Part shown: in pieces, positions 43,515 to 56,700 of the stretch
Layout: each line of letters starts with the position of its first letter
Numbering within the stretch: the first letter of the stretch is position 1
Assembly (NCBI GenBank): GCA_050084515.1
Contig: CM114275.1
Coordinates: forward strand, 25,916,001 to 25,980,000
From: Blasia pusilla
Taxonomy: Eukaryota; Marchantiophyta; Marchantiopsida; Blasiales
DNA length: 64,000 nt
Direction of reading: 5' to 3'
Made by a program: the position numbers and the translations under genes
The notes under the pieces: model-generated
Seen by the model: the letters and a program-made list of their open reading frames with translations, nothing else
Databases searched by the model: none
Told to the model about the DNA's origin: nothing

Positions 43515-44026
43515 CTAGATTGCATGGAGAAGACATTTACCATTACCGCTAGTAGAATGTGGCTTTGGAAAACCAATCCGCCTAGTATTAATGAAATGAC
43601 TACCACTCATCCCATCTAGGAGACTCTCTTTCATTATCAGAAGGTAAAAGAGAATAGTATCGGCCTCGCAATGATTTTTTTCGTCTCGAGGTCCTAGAAG
43701 TATATTAAATTTTGGAAGGGCTAAAACGCTATTTGGATCATTCAAAAGGAGGGAATTGATCCCAATGTCCACCAAGACTGTATCCTTTGGACATGAGAAG
43801 TTTCTAAACACTCTGACATCATAAAATAACTGTAGATCCTTTCACATACTTTGAGAGACCCTTTGTCCCCTTTTGAACAGAGCAATCTCACACAGACCAA
43901 AAATTTGGCCTTCTTGACGAAAGATTCAGACAAATAGCAGGAATTTGCTAGACTCTCAAGTATTTCAAGTGCATCTTCCCTATTCATCGTAGTCCAAAAC
44001 CCATAATCATATTTTCTCTCTATCAT
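43515..44026 (-). other. Two overlapping minus-strand open frames, unrecognised
   Basis: Frames of 98 codons (43811-43515) and 94 codons (44026-43742) lie just upstream of the EEIG1-like pseudogene and could be older exons of it. Their products (ALPKFNILLGPRDEKNHCEA; REDALEILESLANSCYLSES) do not match any domain I know. Confidence 0.3.
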
Positions 44027-44029
44027 ATC

Positions 44030-45900
44030 ATGTCAATTCGTATTCTAACGTAGGGGAGGATAGATACAACCCGTCCATCTCTCGACATGAAGGCATTATT
44101 TCCCCCTAAGACCGAGGGGATACGGTTTGCTAACCGTGTCCTCAATTCGGAAAATAATTCCGTCGATTTTGAGGATAAGAAGAGGCCTAAGGGATTTCAC
44201 CTATCCACCAACCAATGCAAGATATTAGCCGGCCTCTCAAAGAGGGAATTAGAATTATAGTTCCATGAGACAATATTCATTCACTGAACTATCAGAGTGC
44301 TAGTGCTTACCTTTCTGCCTGAAGGTCGGTGTCCAAAATTTTGACTCGCAGTAGGCTCCTTTGGTTTATAGTAGCGTTGGTAATCACCAGCCTGCGCGAA
44401 ACATTCCAATATTAGGAACAATCCCAAATTTACAAATGTAAGATTGGTTAAGACTGGTTCACATTGGGTAGATATCACATTACCTTCCTACAATAAGAGG
44501 GCAAATCGCACTATCGGATGATCTTCCAGAGAGTCAGGAAGTGGCCGTTGGATATGTTGAGCCGCAGAAGTTTGACATAATGTGTCAAAATTGTCATGAG
44601 AAAACTATCTTTTGACGATGATGCCTTCCATTTCGGCACCTTCACAAAATATTGTGCACTATTTTAATGTACAACTCTAGGAAAAAGGTACTCTTTCTAT
44701 CGCAAAGTTCTAAGTTCATTCCCAAGAGTCCACTATTTCCTGAGTAAAGAGAGGTTTTATAAGAATTAACAAGAATAAATCCTTCTTCAATGATTTTACT
44801 GACTAACTACAACGATAATTTCTTACAAGTACAAAAGAATAAAAGGATTTTCTTCCCTCTTGGAAAAGACTCTTCTCAAGTGTACACAAAGACTCTTGCA
44901 GTTCTTTGAGTATCAAAGCTCCAACGAAGATCTCAAAGAGACCTCAAGAATGGGGGCTCACCCTACTTTCATAATTGAATCTTTTATGGCAGATTACTCA
45001 TTGTCTAATAGCTTTCCTACGCTCTTCCTGGTTATCTTCTGGAAATCCGAAATCACAAGACTCAACTCTCATCTCTACTACAGCCCAATAAGATTTTACA
45101 CTCAACCCCGCACATCAAAAAGCATGAGAGAAGATGCTTCTTCTGTATCAAAGAGTGGAAAGACTAGAAAGTGTTACAAGCTTCAGAGCGTAGAAGACTC
45201 TTTGGCTTGGATCATCCCCAACAAACTCCTTCCCCAATTCCCCAAGACTTCTGAGAAAACTTCCCACTTAAAAGAATGACTCTGACCAATATTACTAGAG
45301 AATTCGCGACATAAGGGAATGATCCCTTCTTCTTCTGATTCATTATTTAAATAGTCTTTTACAACTTTGATTGATCTTCTTATTCTAATCTAGATTTCTA
45401 ACTGCAAATCCTACTTCCTCTATTGAGATTCTCCAACTCTTCATCTTCCTAACACTGTTTATTATCTTGGCGATTTATTTCTACTCTCTTTTAACTGCCG
45501 TGCCACTCCAATTCCCGCTTTTGAAACCGCTGCGACGATTTGGTCTTCACGGTCTTCGTGCTCTTCGCAGTCCTATCTTTGCGCGAAGACTCTTATCCTT
45601 CTGTTTGTTTCGAGATCTTAGCAGGGCCCTCTTTGGTCGACTCTTGACGGTCCCGGGTCATCTCGCCATGGGAAATGAGCAAAATCGGGCCCTCGGTCCG
45701 ACTACTGGTGCGCGTGATTACCGCCAGTCTTACGTAATGGCCGCCCCTTCCGTAACGGCCTCTTAGCACTCTTCGCGATCCAACGCAAAGAACCCGAGGA
45801 CAAAGAGCAAGATGGAAAAGACAATGACTGCGAAGACAAAGAAGGAAAAGACCCAAGACAAAAACCACCATCCCTTATCTTTCTTGAGTCTTGGCAAGTC
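44030..45900. other. No supported gene; possibly the 3' flank or LTR of the minus-strand gypsy element
   Basis: A 139-codon plus-strand frame (44860-45279) and others have no recognised motif. For the minus-strand pol at 45.9-49.0 kb this is the downstream side, where a 3' LTR would lie, but no matching upstream copy exists in the window to prove it. Confidence 0.35.
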
Positions 45901-45915
45901 CTGGGGGTCTTTACT

Positions 45916-48900
45916 TCAACATTCCATTAGCGCAGGTCCTACACCTGCGTTCCTTACCCCCTTCCTTAGTCTTCCATCAAGTATATGATATCTTCGCACA
46001 TGCATGCCATTCACTCTTGTTGGCAATGCTTCTCCTTTCAATGTTTCCAATTGTAAAGAACCATTTTCAAAAATCTCCAGAATCCAGTAAGATCCCATCC
46101 ACTTTAACTTGAGCTTCCCTGGGAACTTTAGACGACGGTTGTCAAAAAGTAGCACCAAGTCCCCTTCTCTTATTGATTATGGCCGTAGGCTCTTGTCGTA
46201 GCGTCTCTTCCTTTGTGCTTGGACCATCTTTGTATGTCCAAGGGCAAGATGTCTTGCCTCCTCCACAACTACCAAGTCTTCGTTCCTCTTTGTTGTGGTA
46301 GCCGACTCTTCTTCATCTCTCTCTTCTTCTAAAATTCGGTAGGTGGGCACATTCCATTAGATTAGGACAAGGGGTTGTATTCCGTAGGTCAGATAGAATG
46401 GTGTGTACTTGGTAGTGACTTTCTACGTTGTTCGGTATGCCCAGAGTGCAGTAGGAATCTTGGTATCCCAATCATATGAATAGATGACATTTAGGCGGTT
46501 CAAGATCCTACAAATAAGCCCATTGGAATTCTGGTTCAACCCATTGGCTTTGGGATTGTACGGGGTAGTCTTCTTGTGCTTGATCAGGAAGTGGTCGGTC
46601 AAAGTTTCGACCATCTGGTTGAGGAAATGAGTTGCCCGGTCATTCACTAATTCCAGAGGGCATCCATATCTAGTAACGATCATCTCATATAAAAATTTAG
46701 CCATTGCCTCATTGTCATCTTTCCGAGTAGCGAGTGCTTCAACCATCTTGGTGCAATAATCTGTAGCAATTAAAATATACTTCCGGTGGGTCAGCCTAGT
46801 GGCAGGTAAGGTAGGTCCCACAAAATTGATACCCCTCTTCTCAAAAGTGGCCAAGGGAAGAATAGGTACCAAAGACTAGCGGGAGGTCGCTGTTGGCCTT
46901 CCTGCTCTTTGACAAGCATCGCACTTTTGAATAAAGAACTTGACATCCCGATACATTGTGGGCCACCAATAGCGTGCGGCCAAAATCTTCTTCACCGTAT
47001 TCTTGACTGCATAGTGTCCTCCTGCATCCTCCGAATGCATAGCGGCAATCACTCGAGGTACTTCCTCCTTATCCAAGCATCTCCTATATTCTTTGTCTGC
47101 GCCAAGCTTGAACAACACCTCCTGGCAGAGTCCATACGGCCCTACCTTATGTAAAAACACTGCCTGTTCTTCTTCTGTCATCGGGGCTAGAAATCTTAAA
47201 GTGACGAGGAACCAAAAAATTCCCTTGTATGAAGTTCTTCACAAGGTCTCTTCCCTTATCAAGAACAGATCTTCATCTAGAAAATCATCTTCAAGGGTCT
47301 TCGTGAGGTCAGCCTTTGGCATCCTCAACCGTGATAGGAAATCCACATTGGTGTGGATTTTCCCCGCTCTTGTTACCACGTCAAATGTGAACTCTTGTAG
47401 CAAGAGAATCCACCGGGAAAGCCTGCCTGCAAAATCTTCTTTGACCACTAACGGATGAAGCACAAAATGTTCAACATGAAAAACAAATGGGTACCCCAGC
47501 AAGTAATGCCGGAACTTCTTGCAGGCAAAGACCATTCCCAAAGCCTCCCTCTCCGTAGTAATGTATTTTTGCTCCGCCATTGAGAGTTTCTAACCTGCAT
47601 AATAGATAGGGTAATCCTTCTTTTTCTCATCCAACTGACTTTATACTACACCAATCGCAAACGAAGAGGTGTCTACATACACCTGGAACGTCTTCGTCTA
47701 GTCCAGAGGACAAAGAAACTGAGCTATCATCATCGCCTGCTTCAACTCCTCAAATTCCGTTTGGCACGCTGGTGACCACTCCCACTCCTCAGTTTTCTTT
47801 AGTAGGGTAGCAAAAGGTTTCGCCTTTAGTGCGTAATCTTTAATGAACCAGCGGTAATACCTGACATGCCCCAAGAATCCTCTTAGCTCACAAAGATTCG
47901 TGGGAGCCTCCAATTCTGAAATTATTTCAACCTTAGCCTTATCCATTTCAATCCCGCATGAAGACACCTGATGGCCTAACAAGATACCCTCCTTCATTGC
48001 AATGTAGGACATCTCCAGGTGCAACGACAATTGCACTTCTCTGCACCGAGTCAAGATGAGCTCTAGCTTGTGCAAATGCTCAGACGCCGAATTGAAGACA
48101 CAAAAGTCATCCAAGAAGATCTCGATGAATCTTTGCGAGTACTCGTGAAAGATAGAGATCATCATTCTTTGAAAAGTGGCCGGGGCATTGCACAGACCAA
48201 AAGATATCACTCGATAGGCAAAAGTACCCCAATCCGTGGTGGAGGTAGTCAGGGCCCGGTCCTTTTCTCTAATAGACACTTGATTGTAACCGCAATATCC
48301 ATCCAAGAATGTATAGCGTTCATGACCACCCACTTTATCTAAGATAGTATCGGTAAAGGGCAGGGGGTGATGATCCTTTAGGGTGGTTGCATTAGGCTTT
48401 CTATATTCTTAACATACCCTGATCTTACCCGACTGCTTCTTCGGAACAATGACTATGGGAGACACCCGCTCACTACTAAGCACCAGATAGATGACTCCTG
48501 CTTCCAACCTCTCATCAATTTCATCTTTGACCATTAAGGAATACTTGGGATTCAATCTATACTGTCGCATTCGCATAGAGATTTCCCGGGGCTTCGGATC
48601 AATTCTATGCTCTCCATATTTGGCTGGTACTTCTTTCATCTCATCCATGGTGTAGGCAAACACATCAAGGTACTTTGAAAGAAAAGTTTTCTATTGTGAA
48701 AGTTCGGATGCCGACAAGTCTGCAAGCGGACACAAGGCCTTAGTACTGCTGATCAAGACTTCTTGGTAGTCCTTCTCTTGCACCGTCTTCTCCGTGAAAT
48801 GGTAGGTAGTGAGCCCAGCTGGCTCCTCCATTGGTCAAGACTTGCTTCGCTCTGATTGTAGAAATTCTTCATCTTTCTCATAGCACTCTAGATAGCACAC

Positions 48901-49030
48901 ATAGGACGAGGACTCTGTGTCAACTGCCAGGTCTTGATCTGAGGTATACCCCTCATCCGTGGAAGGTGTCTCTCTCTGAGACTGCCGAGACTTCCAAGAT
49001 AACTTCACCAACTTTCTGGAAGTACTAGAT
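45916..49030 (-). mobile_element. Truncated Ty3/gypsy pol, a different lineage, minus strand
   Basis: Domains in order on the minus strand are: a pre-RT segment LSKYLDVFAYTMDEMKEVP (about 48690-48625); RT N-part VIYLVLSSERVSPIVIVPKK (48500-48430); RT core FLDGYCGYNQVSI, FGLCNAPATFQRMM and IFLDDFCVFN (48333-47698, Phe for the usual Tyr of YxDD); RNase H YITTEREALGMVFACKKFRH (47565 onward) ending TNVDFLSRL; integrase HHCC HSEDAGGHYAVKNTVKKIL with CDACQRAGRP (47181-46876); integrase core with GINFVGPTLPATR, IATDYCTK and NDRATHFLNQMV (46872-46423); and a C-terminal segment PTRVNGMHVRRYH (about 46010) with no chromodomain. Gag and protease are missing beyond 49.03 kb. Frameshifts separate the blocks, so it is inactive. 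Confidence 0.9.
46423..46872 (-). pseudogene. Integrase core with Glu-to-Gln change
   Basis: The third acidic residue of the DDE triad normally sits in NPxANGxxE. Here the segment reads NPKANGLNQNSNG, with Gln at the Glu position (CAG for GAG/CAG-type change). The first two Asp residues (ATDYCTK; NDRATHF) are present. A core without the Glu is catalytically dead. Confidence 0.65.
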
Positions 49031-50170
49031 GGCGCTTGGAAAGTGAATAATTAAGGAAAATTTTATTAAAAAATGGATATTTATCATGATTATTCCAATT
49101 TATTACTATTTATAATAACCCATTATAATATTAAATAATAATTAATAAAAAATTTCTATTCCACTAAAATCCTTATCCGTCGTTTCTATCTTACTATTTC
49201 TACCCATCTTATATGGGTCAAACAAAAAAATTCAAACTTATTACTTATTTTGTCTTTTTATATCACTTTCTTTGCGTATTATGCTTATGAGGTTGCCAAT
49301 TCTTATATAAATATACTCAGCGGGGTTGAAAGGGCCATGATCGGATCTCATTCCTTCCAGGTACAAATTTTCCTCGCCCATTGGACGAGGAAAATCACAC
49401 TTGGAAATTGGATAGCTATGACAAGACAACTATTTTGGAGGTAAGAGAAGGATAGAGAGAAGGCAATGAATTTTCATTAAGCGAGGGTTGGAGGATCTCT
49501 CTATAAGTTAGAGCATTATCTTTATTGAAATTCAGAGACGACTCCTCTAACCTGGTAATTAAAGAAGAGAGTGGAAAAAGCGAGACAAGGGATTTGACAA
49601 GAAATGAACACAGACTAATCTCACATATAAACAAAATAAACCGAAACAGAAAAATCTTTCCAAGAAGAATAAACAAAAATAAACCATTTAATACCATGAT
49701 ATGAACCCAATGACAATTAAACTTCCTTACAAGCACATAAGAACTTTCGAGAAGAGGACAAATGGACCAACCAAAAGATTGCCAAAAGCAAATTTGAACC
49801 ACCTTCCTTTGCAGTTTCATAAATAGGGATACTATACATCAATAAACACATTAAAATTCCTAGTCCCTTAGATATCTACACTATTATTGGAGAATGATTT
49901 CTTGGTTGCAATTATCTGTGTGCTTGATACATGACAATAAGATAACGAGAAAATATTTTGCATAAGACTGGAACAAATTCAATTGTTTAAACTTACGAGT
50001 AGTATCTATATCGAGACTACAATAAAAGCATAGAGGAGTTACTTTTTTGGTACTTCTGCTTCCAAAGAGGTGAAGCCCTTCTTCAAGAAGAAAGTCCCTT
50101 TGAAAATAATTAATTCACACTTGTCAAGATTAGAGTGGATGCTCTATGTATATGAATGTTTGTTTATGTA
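49031..50170. other. AT-rich, no recognised gene
   Basis: A 134-codon minus-strand frame (49820-49416) encodes a hydrophobic peptide of low complexity with no recognised domain. TCTACACTATTATTGGAGAATG at about 49872 resembles the Helitron-like 5' end. Confidence 0.35.
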
Positions 50171-50173
50171 AGA

Positions 50174-50362
50174 CTAATGTAAGCCCGTGCGATGCACGGA
50201 TTTAAATTACCCCCCATAATTAACTTTCAAGATTCTCAAGTGTTATTCAAAGTCGGTTTCAAACAATCTTATTGGCTCATTATACAAACAGTCCTATTGA
50301 CTGAAAGTGCCAAGTGTCAAGAAGAGAGGAGTTTGCAAAATGAAGGGGCACTCTCCAATAAT

Positions 50363-50366
<4 letters not shown>
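50174..50366 (-). mobile_element. Short non-autonomous Helitron-like element
   Basis: On the minus strand it begins TATTATTGGAGAGTGCCCC and ends with the hairpin CCGTGC-AT-CGCACGG followed by GCTTACATTAG|T. This is very like the palindrome plus short tail ending in CTRR-T that marks plant Helitron 3' ends. It is colinear with 18624-18834. An (AT)n microsatellite (about 50364-50397) blurs its 5' edge. About 190 bp, no coding capacity. Confidence 0.65.

Positions 50367-50397
<31 letters not shown>
50364..50397. repeat. (AT)n microsatellite
   Basis: About 34 bp of uninterrupted AT dinucleotides at the 5' edge of the Helitron-like element. Confidence 0.9.
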
Positions 50398-50399
<2 letters not shown>

Positions 50400-51090
50400 G
50401 ACCTCCTCTAGGATCCATGCAAAATTATACCAATATTTAAGTTTCAACATGATTGAGAATTCTCCTAAAATTGAAGAGAAATTTCATTTTTTCCTCATTG
50501 ACGATGTTATTGTCCTCAATGACTTGTTTTCGTTGAAGCACAGTTGTTGCAACTATCTTCTCAGGATCTCTTTCTTGTTTTGTAGCATCTTAACCCACAC
50601 GATATGTATATTGCTTAGTGTGCAAGCTCGTCTAAATATCCTATTGAGATAAGTAACTAAGTGTATTTGAATGTTGATCACGCGTACCATTTTTTATCCA
50701 CTTCTTGCACTTGTGACACCATATCTTTGCAACGACTTTCTAAGATTCATCCCATGCTTCAAGCCACCATATATGATTTTGTAATCTTGGCTGCTCCTGC
50801 TTTTGATTCCATAAACAGTTCGATTCCAAATCTCCTTCACATCATCAAACATTAATTGACTGTGTAATCTCTATGGCCCACCATGCTCTCGAGCCATAGA
50901 TCTATCCAAAGTCAAAGTTGGAGGTGTGGGAGCTAGAGTATTCTTCTTCTAGCTTCCTTACTTCCTAATGATCACTTATGTCATCGTCTTCTCTAATTGT
51001 TGATTGCTTGGATTGCAATTCTAGACAACAAAGACTAGGATCTAGACTTTGGGTTTGCAAAATCGTCAATACGAGGTTTTTGTGGTGTTC
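50400..51090. other. No recognised gene
   Basis: Short frames on the plus strand (50449-50855) have no recognised motif. The minus strand around 50860-51010 contains acidic codons but no extended frame. Confidence 0.35.
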
Positions 51091-51091
51091 G

Positions 51092-51319
51092 TCTACTTGA
51101 TTTCATAACAATGACTTCCTTGCATTTCACTTTTATTGCTTTTTCAAGTCTACTTGATTTCATAACAATGACTTCCTTGCATTTCACTTTTATTGCTTTT
51201 TCAAGTCTACTTGATTTCATAACAATGACTTCCTTGCATTTCACTTTTATTGCTTTTCCAAGTCTACTTGATTTCATAACAATGACTTCCTTGCATTTCA
51301 CTTTTATTGCTTTTTCAAA
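51092..51319. repeat. 57-bp tandem repeat, four nearly identical units, open on both strands
   Basis: Units start at 51092, 51149, 51206 and 51263 with TCTACTTGATTTCATAACAA and end with ATTGCTTTTTCAAG. Units are almost identical (one T/C change in unit 3). Because 57 is a multiple of three, the repeat stays open: the minus-strand frame 51358-51035 (107 codons) repeats the 19-residue unit KAIKVKCKEVIVMKSSRLE, and the plus-strand frame 51111-51326 also repeats. I do not regard either as a proven gene. Confidence 0.9.
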
Positions 51320-51329
51320 AGTGTGATTT

Positions 51330-53300
51330 TGTGTGCAACAACAACTTGCAGTCCACAAACCAAACTTATATTCTGACTAATCCATATGTTCAATGTGGGA
51401 TTTGACATCATTAAGCCATCCTATACTAAGTCCAAAATGCAGCATAACTTCACAAAAGAAGGTTTTGTGCTCTCTATGTGCATCAATTTGGTTATCAATG
51501 GTTCAACGTCCCCTACAAGCCTACTACTAAGGCATATCTCGATCACTTAAAATATAGCGAGTCGGAGCTCAATTTTCTTCAAAATCCTATGCTATCGAGA
51601 TCACTATGGAATATCGTGCACACAATTTGTTGATGTCCTCACCTTTCAGCAAGGGCATCAAGAGAGAGTGAGATGGTGCATGATTCCAAAAGCCTGCAAG
51701 GCGCTTTCATTCGATTTCTTCTATCGTTGTTGTCTTTGTAGTTAACCTACCTTGTGACTCTTGACTTCATTGGAATCAATTGAAAGAAAGTTGCATGAGA
51801 AGGGGCATTCACAACTATACAATAATGAAGACATTACAATGTCTTCACATTAAAATGTCTGAAGACATTGTAATGGCTTCAGACGTAGTACGTAGTCATA
51901 GCTGGAAGTTTGAATATGCCTGATCACATGATTGTAATGTCGTCAGACGTAGTGCATAGTCATAGCTAGACGTGTGAGTATTGTGTCGTAGATAAAGGTT
52001 AACGAGGTGGTTGGAGAGGAGGAACACACCCATTTTCCTTCAATCCTCTTAGTTTCTCTACCAAGTGAAGAGAGAAAAACGATAAATTTTCAACTAGTGG
52101 GTCATCTGTAATGGAGACTTCTTCCATAAATCCAAAGACAAAATCTTTAGGAGACGAAGATAGATATGAAATAAATTTAGAATAAGAGAATACCATCCTT
52201 CTTCCAACACTCTTCCAAAAAATGAAGGGATGGATCCCTCTCCATCCTCCCATCCTACATCTTCATCCCTAGAATTCCAAGGGCTCATGGGAAGTCTAGC
52301 TGATGCCAATTGCGATGACTCATGGAAATCTACACAATGTCAGGGGCGTCTGAGTGGCACTCAAATCCTTGCCCTCTGCAAGGGCCTATCATTGGAGTCC
52401 ATATACCCTGGGAATATTTGTTATAATGCTGAGATGGTGGATATCCTTCGAAGTGGCAGCCCGTGGGCCATGAGTGAAATAACAGGGATCAGATTCCAAC
52501 AGTGAGAAACTAGCTTGTGATCATACAACTACCTGAAAATCGTCAACCACTTCTGACCCTGAGATGCACTTGCTTTTGGTGACGATGACCGAAAGGAAAT
52601 TACGTCACAGTTATTAAGAGGGTCATTTCAATCAGCACCTGACAGCTGTGCTTGTTTGTGGAACCAAGTTGAGAAACCCTCCTCTCTAAGGGTGACCATA
52701 GATATGCATTACTCAAAAGTCGGAATTCTCCTGTGCTGTGAAGTAAAGAAACTAGGTCCCACATCACAGTTGCACTTTTTCTGATCAGAATATTGGACTG
52801 AAATCAAACAGAGAACTGTGCTGTGACACAATCGGTTGAGATATGAGATCTGTCAATCTTGACATTGTGTCCTTTACAGGGCAATTTTTCTAACAAGGAT
52901 TGTCATTAGATTACAAGGTTTCACTCTGCGGCCTCAGGATGCAGCTCTGTGATGTTTCCTACTAACTGATGGAATCTGAGCTTTTCCATAGTTCTACTTC
53001 TCTACATGTTCTGGCTTTGCAGCTCTGCTCTGGCTTTGCAGCAGACATAAAGATGCCACTCTTCATCTTATGAAGGCGGCAAACCCAAAAAGATTTGCCT
53101 GGATGAGCTCAGTTACAAACTGCAGGGAACCCAAGCATGACATTTAGCCTACAATTCCGGGCACCAAAAAGTGCAAATGACTTTCTAAGTCAAGGAAACG
53201 AATCTCTTTCATGGTGCAACGATGACTCTCTATCTCCAGATAAAGTGGTCCATGTTAAGTGTTCAAAACTGCTTTACAATTCCACTAACTGTAGACCGGG
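51330..53300. other. No recognised gene; downstream flank of the HTATSF1-like gene
   Basis: A duplicated phrase GTCTTCAGAC/GTAGTGCATAGTCATAGCT lies near 51880-51905 and 51935-51965. Frames at 51999-52309 and 52230-52505 have no recognised domain. The last few hundred bases likely include the 3' UTR of the gene that ends at 53307. Confidence 0.35.
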
Positions 53301-53306
53301 CACACC

Positions 53307-53743
53307 TCATGAGGCATCCAATTCTGCCCCAAATTTCTCTAATCGAGCTTCATCTTCTGCTGAATCTCTTACAGCTGCATAATTGACGAGGCCACTATCC
53401 TCGAAGGCTTGAATCTGTCTTCCACCAAACCTGGCAAGGCATATTTGAATGAAAATGGTTGGTTTCTTCATTGTGTAGAAATATAGAACGTCTCAAAGAC
53501 AACACTTGATAGCATCAAAATACATAAATCTACTCAGTAGAGGCACAAATGAAAACAGCCCACAACACAAGCAAGATAACCACTTCTGCTCAGGAAAGAT
53601 CAAATTACCATCGTCCATTCATTATCTCAATGCACTTCAAACCATGTCCTCTGCTTTTGAACTTAACCATTACTACACCTTCTGGGTGATTTTCATACAC
53701 CTGTAAAGGTTCACAGACCACAAGTTATCACCAAATATATATG

Positions 53744-53780
<37 letters not shown>

Positions 53781-56700
53781 GCATATTTATTTATTTATTT
53801 TATCAAAGTTGGAAGTCACACTGAAGAACCCTGTACAGGAGGAAGCTCCAACCTTTTCTTTACACAGCTGAAATAACTCAGCTCAGGAGGAGTAACTTAA
53901 GATGGCATTTCAGAGCCTTCAGATAGAGAGTACACACCATGCTATCCCAAACAGTTGGAAGACTTACCCTTAGTCTTTCAATTGGACCTAATTTCGTGCA
54001 TTCTTCTGCCACATCAGACTCCAAATCCGGTAGAAGACTAGGGTCAGTCTGCAGAGCAACACGACTGAACTGAGTCAAAAAAGCTTGGATTCAGCCAATA
54101 CTACTACACAAAACTTCAAATGGAAATACAGAACAGGTAAAATGAAGACAACCTGGTACTATCCTATTGGACCCTTGTCCATTACACATACTAAGAAATA
54201 AAAGCTTTCGACAGAAATTATGCAGAATCACATCATCCCAAGATAAATCAGCCACCATTGCCTGTATCTTCTCATAACCCTCAACTCAATGTCTGGGTCG
54301 TTTGAGTTGAAACGAGGTTCAAGTTTCGGAATGGTAGTCTAATAGTCTACATCCCAACATCACAGAATTACTTCTCTAACCTGCCACAGTATAAGAAATG
54401 TGGACCCATCATGTATAATGATGAATGATTCTCCTAGAACGCAACAGCAATTCAATGACTCAGACTGACCAGCAGCTCCTCGCGTGTGAACATGTGCTTA
54501 AATATCACAGTAATTGCCTCTGTCTTTTTGGCGTCATCAAATCCACCTGCAATAATCAAGCAATCATCCAGTGTCTTAACTGACCATTGTATAGTATTAA
54601 TAGGATTAATGGGATGGAACACTAGGGGAAAGATACAACCAGATAAATCAAACCAGTTATCAGAGCAAGTTGACTTTGAAAGCTCTATTAGAAAAATAGA
54701 TCTCTTCTTAACACAATGCACCGTAACAAACTAGTACACTGACTTCCATTGCTGAAACCGGGATGTCAAAGTTGTTTGCAGTGGATCATAACCCTGCTAT
54801 AGTTCAGCAGATAAATATTTGAGACTCCTTGACCGTCATATATTGGGCTGGCACAGTAGACACCTCTTCCTTCTAAGAAATTGAACACATTTTCGGTTAA
54901 GGAGAAATTGGTTTTATTTAAAAGTATTCTAAAAATATTCCAACTAAATAAAGGACGAGAGATATCTCATCATTCCGTTCATGAATTCCGCGTGTAACTT
55001 AATGACTCACTTGCTTTCCTCTCCATAAGAGGTAATATGACACCTCACCCTATCTTTCCTCTTTTGAAAACAAATCACTTCATTTGAAAAATATTTTTCT
55101 CACATAATCAACCCCTACTGCAAATGATAGTATGGATTGCATTTTCCATTCACCATGAAAGTAAAGCAATCACTTCCAAATGATTCACAAAGCACATCCT
55201 TCCTTGCAATGACTAATGTCTGAAGCTAGTACAGAAGTATTCCATGTGATATTCCGGGTGAGATATACAGTTATTATCAATCCATGCCTTTTGATTATTC
55301 AGCTTGTCAGTAGCATGAAGGCACATGCTGACCAACTTGCCAGCTCTGACCAGAATTTCGAAAATTGGGAGAGGGAAGTTTTGCATCTTCTATGGGTCAA
55401 CCTTTGATTTAATCCAAGAAATGGTGAGGCTGCCATGGTGAAACCTATCTCTAATATAGAGTTAAATAACACTTACCCCAGCCAAGAGCTCTTTGCTCCT
55501 GATGTTTCAGCTTCTTTTTCTTATTTTTATTCTGTTGCTTCTTCATAAAAACTTCACCTGATAGCCAAAACAACCAGAAAGCAGATGTTAGCCTTTCCAC
55601 GATGCTTCAATGCTCTCGGTGGTTTTTCTTACTCTGATGGAAAGATCCACCTCTACAACTAAGAACAAAACTGTAAATCCCAAGAACCTACCTAGAAATC
55701 TCGGAGACAGTCCATCTAATGTCTAATAACTGAACCAACAATGAGTCCTGTAAATCACAAACTAATAAATTTCAAAAGATAGACAAATCATGTACTAAAG
55801 GTGTTCTAGACCATAGACCTCTGGTAGCATCAAGCTCCAAGAAAACTTAAACAGCAATGCTAAGACTAAGAAACAAACGAATCCACCAGGCGTACAGTTG
55901 ATGGACAAGTGGCGTGATACTTTGCAGATACAATGGAATCAACACAGAGAATAAAAGCATGAATCTTGCCAATTAAAGGAATGCCACCTTTTTGTTCAAA
56001 CTTGGCCACGGAAACTGTCATATTTGAGACTCCATTGGGTCTAAGGGGTGTCCCATCCAAAATTTTGATGGCTAAATCTACGGAAGGCTCCTGTCAAGAA
56101 GACCATCAGAAAGCAAAAGAGAAACCGTACGCAGCCATCAGATTGGAACGGGCAATTTCAAAACCTCATCTGAACACTTTTTATGAATTAGGTCATATTC
56201 TGCAGGAAGTACTCACCTTCTTTTAATTGGCTATGAAAGAGTGACAAGCAAGTTTTACCCAACAGAATCGAATCAATACCGGAAGATTCCATGTCCCTAA
56301 AACTCACCACCTGAACAGTATGAAATCAGAGAAATAAACCTGCTATCAGAGAACAAGCTTAAACCTTCAAAAATGTAATGAGAGCATCTCCTTTTTGAAT
56401 TCCTGTCGCCTTATCAACATACAGCTTAACTCGAGGTTTTCGTGTGTCAGGATCCTGCAAACAAAAAGAGACGGTCAGTACAGGAACTAAGACTGCTATG
56501 AGAACATTTATTAACATTAACCAATATAATATTACTTTCCAATTTTCTGTGACATCGTATCATCAGCAAACTTCATTGCCACTATTTACCGGTGAAGAAA
56601 CCCATAATCTGGAAATACAACTATCTCATTCTTAAAGATAAATTTTGACTGGAGAGTCCCTGAAGGAACAAGTCACAATCCTGCCCCTCCTTTGCACATA

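Noticed and set aside
46909-48342. Plus-strand frames at 46.9-48.3 kb
   Set aside because: They are antisense to the clear minus-strand gypsy pol domains.
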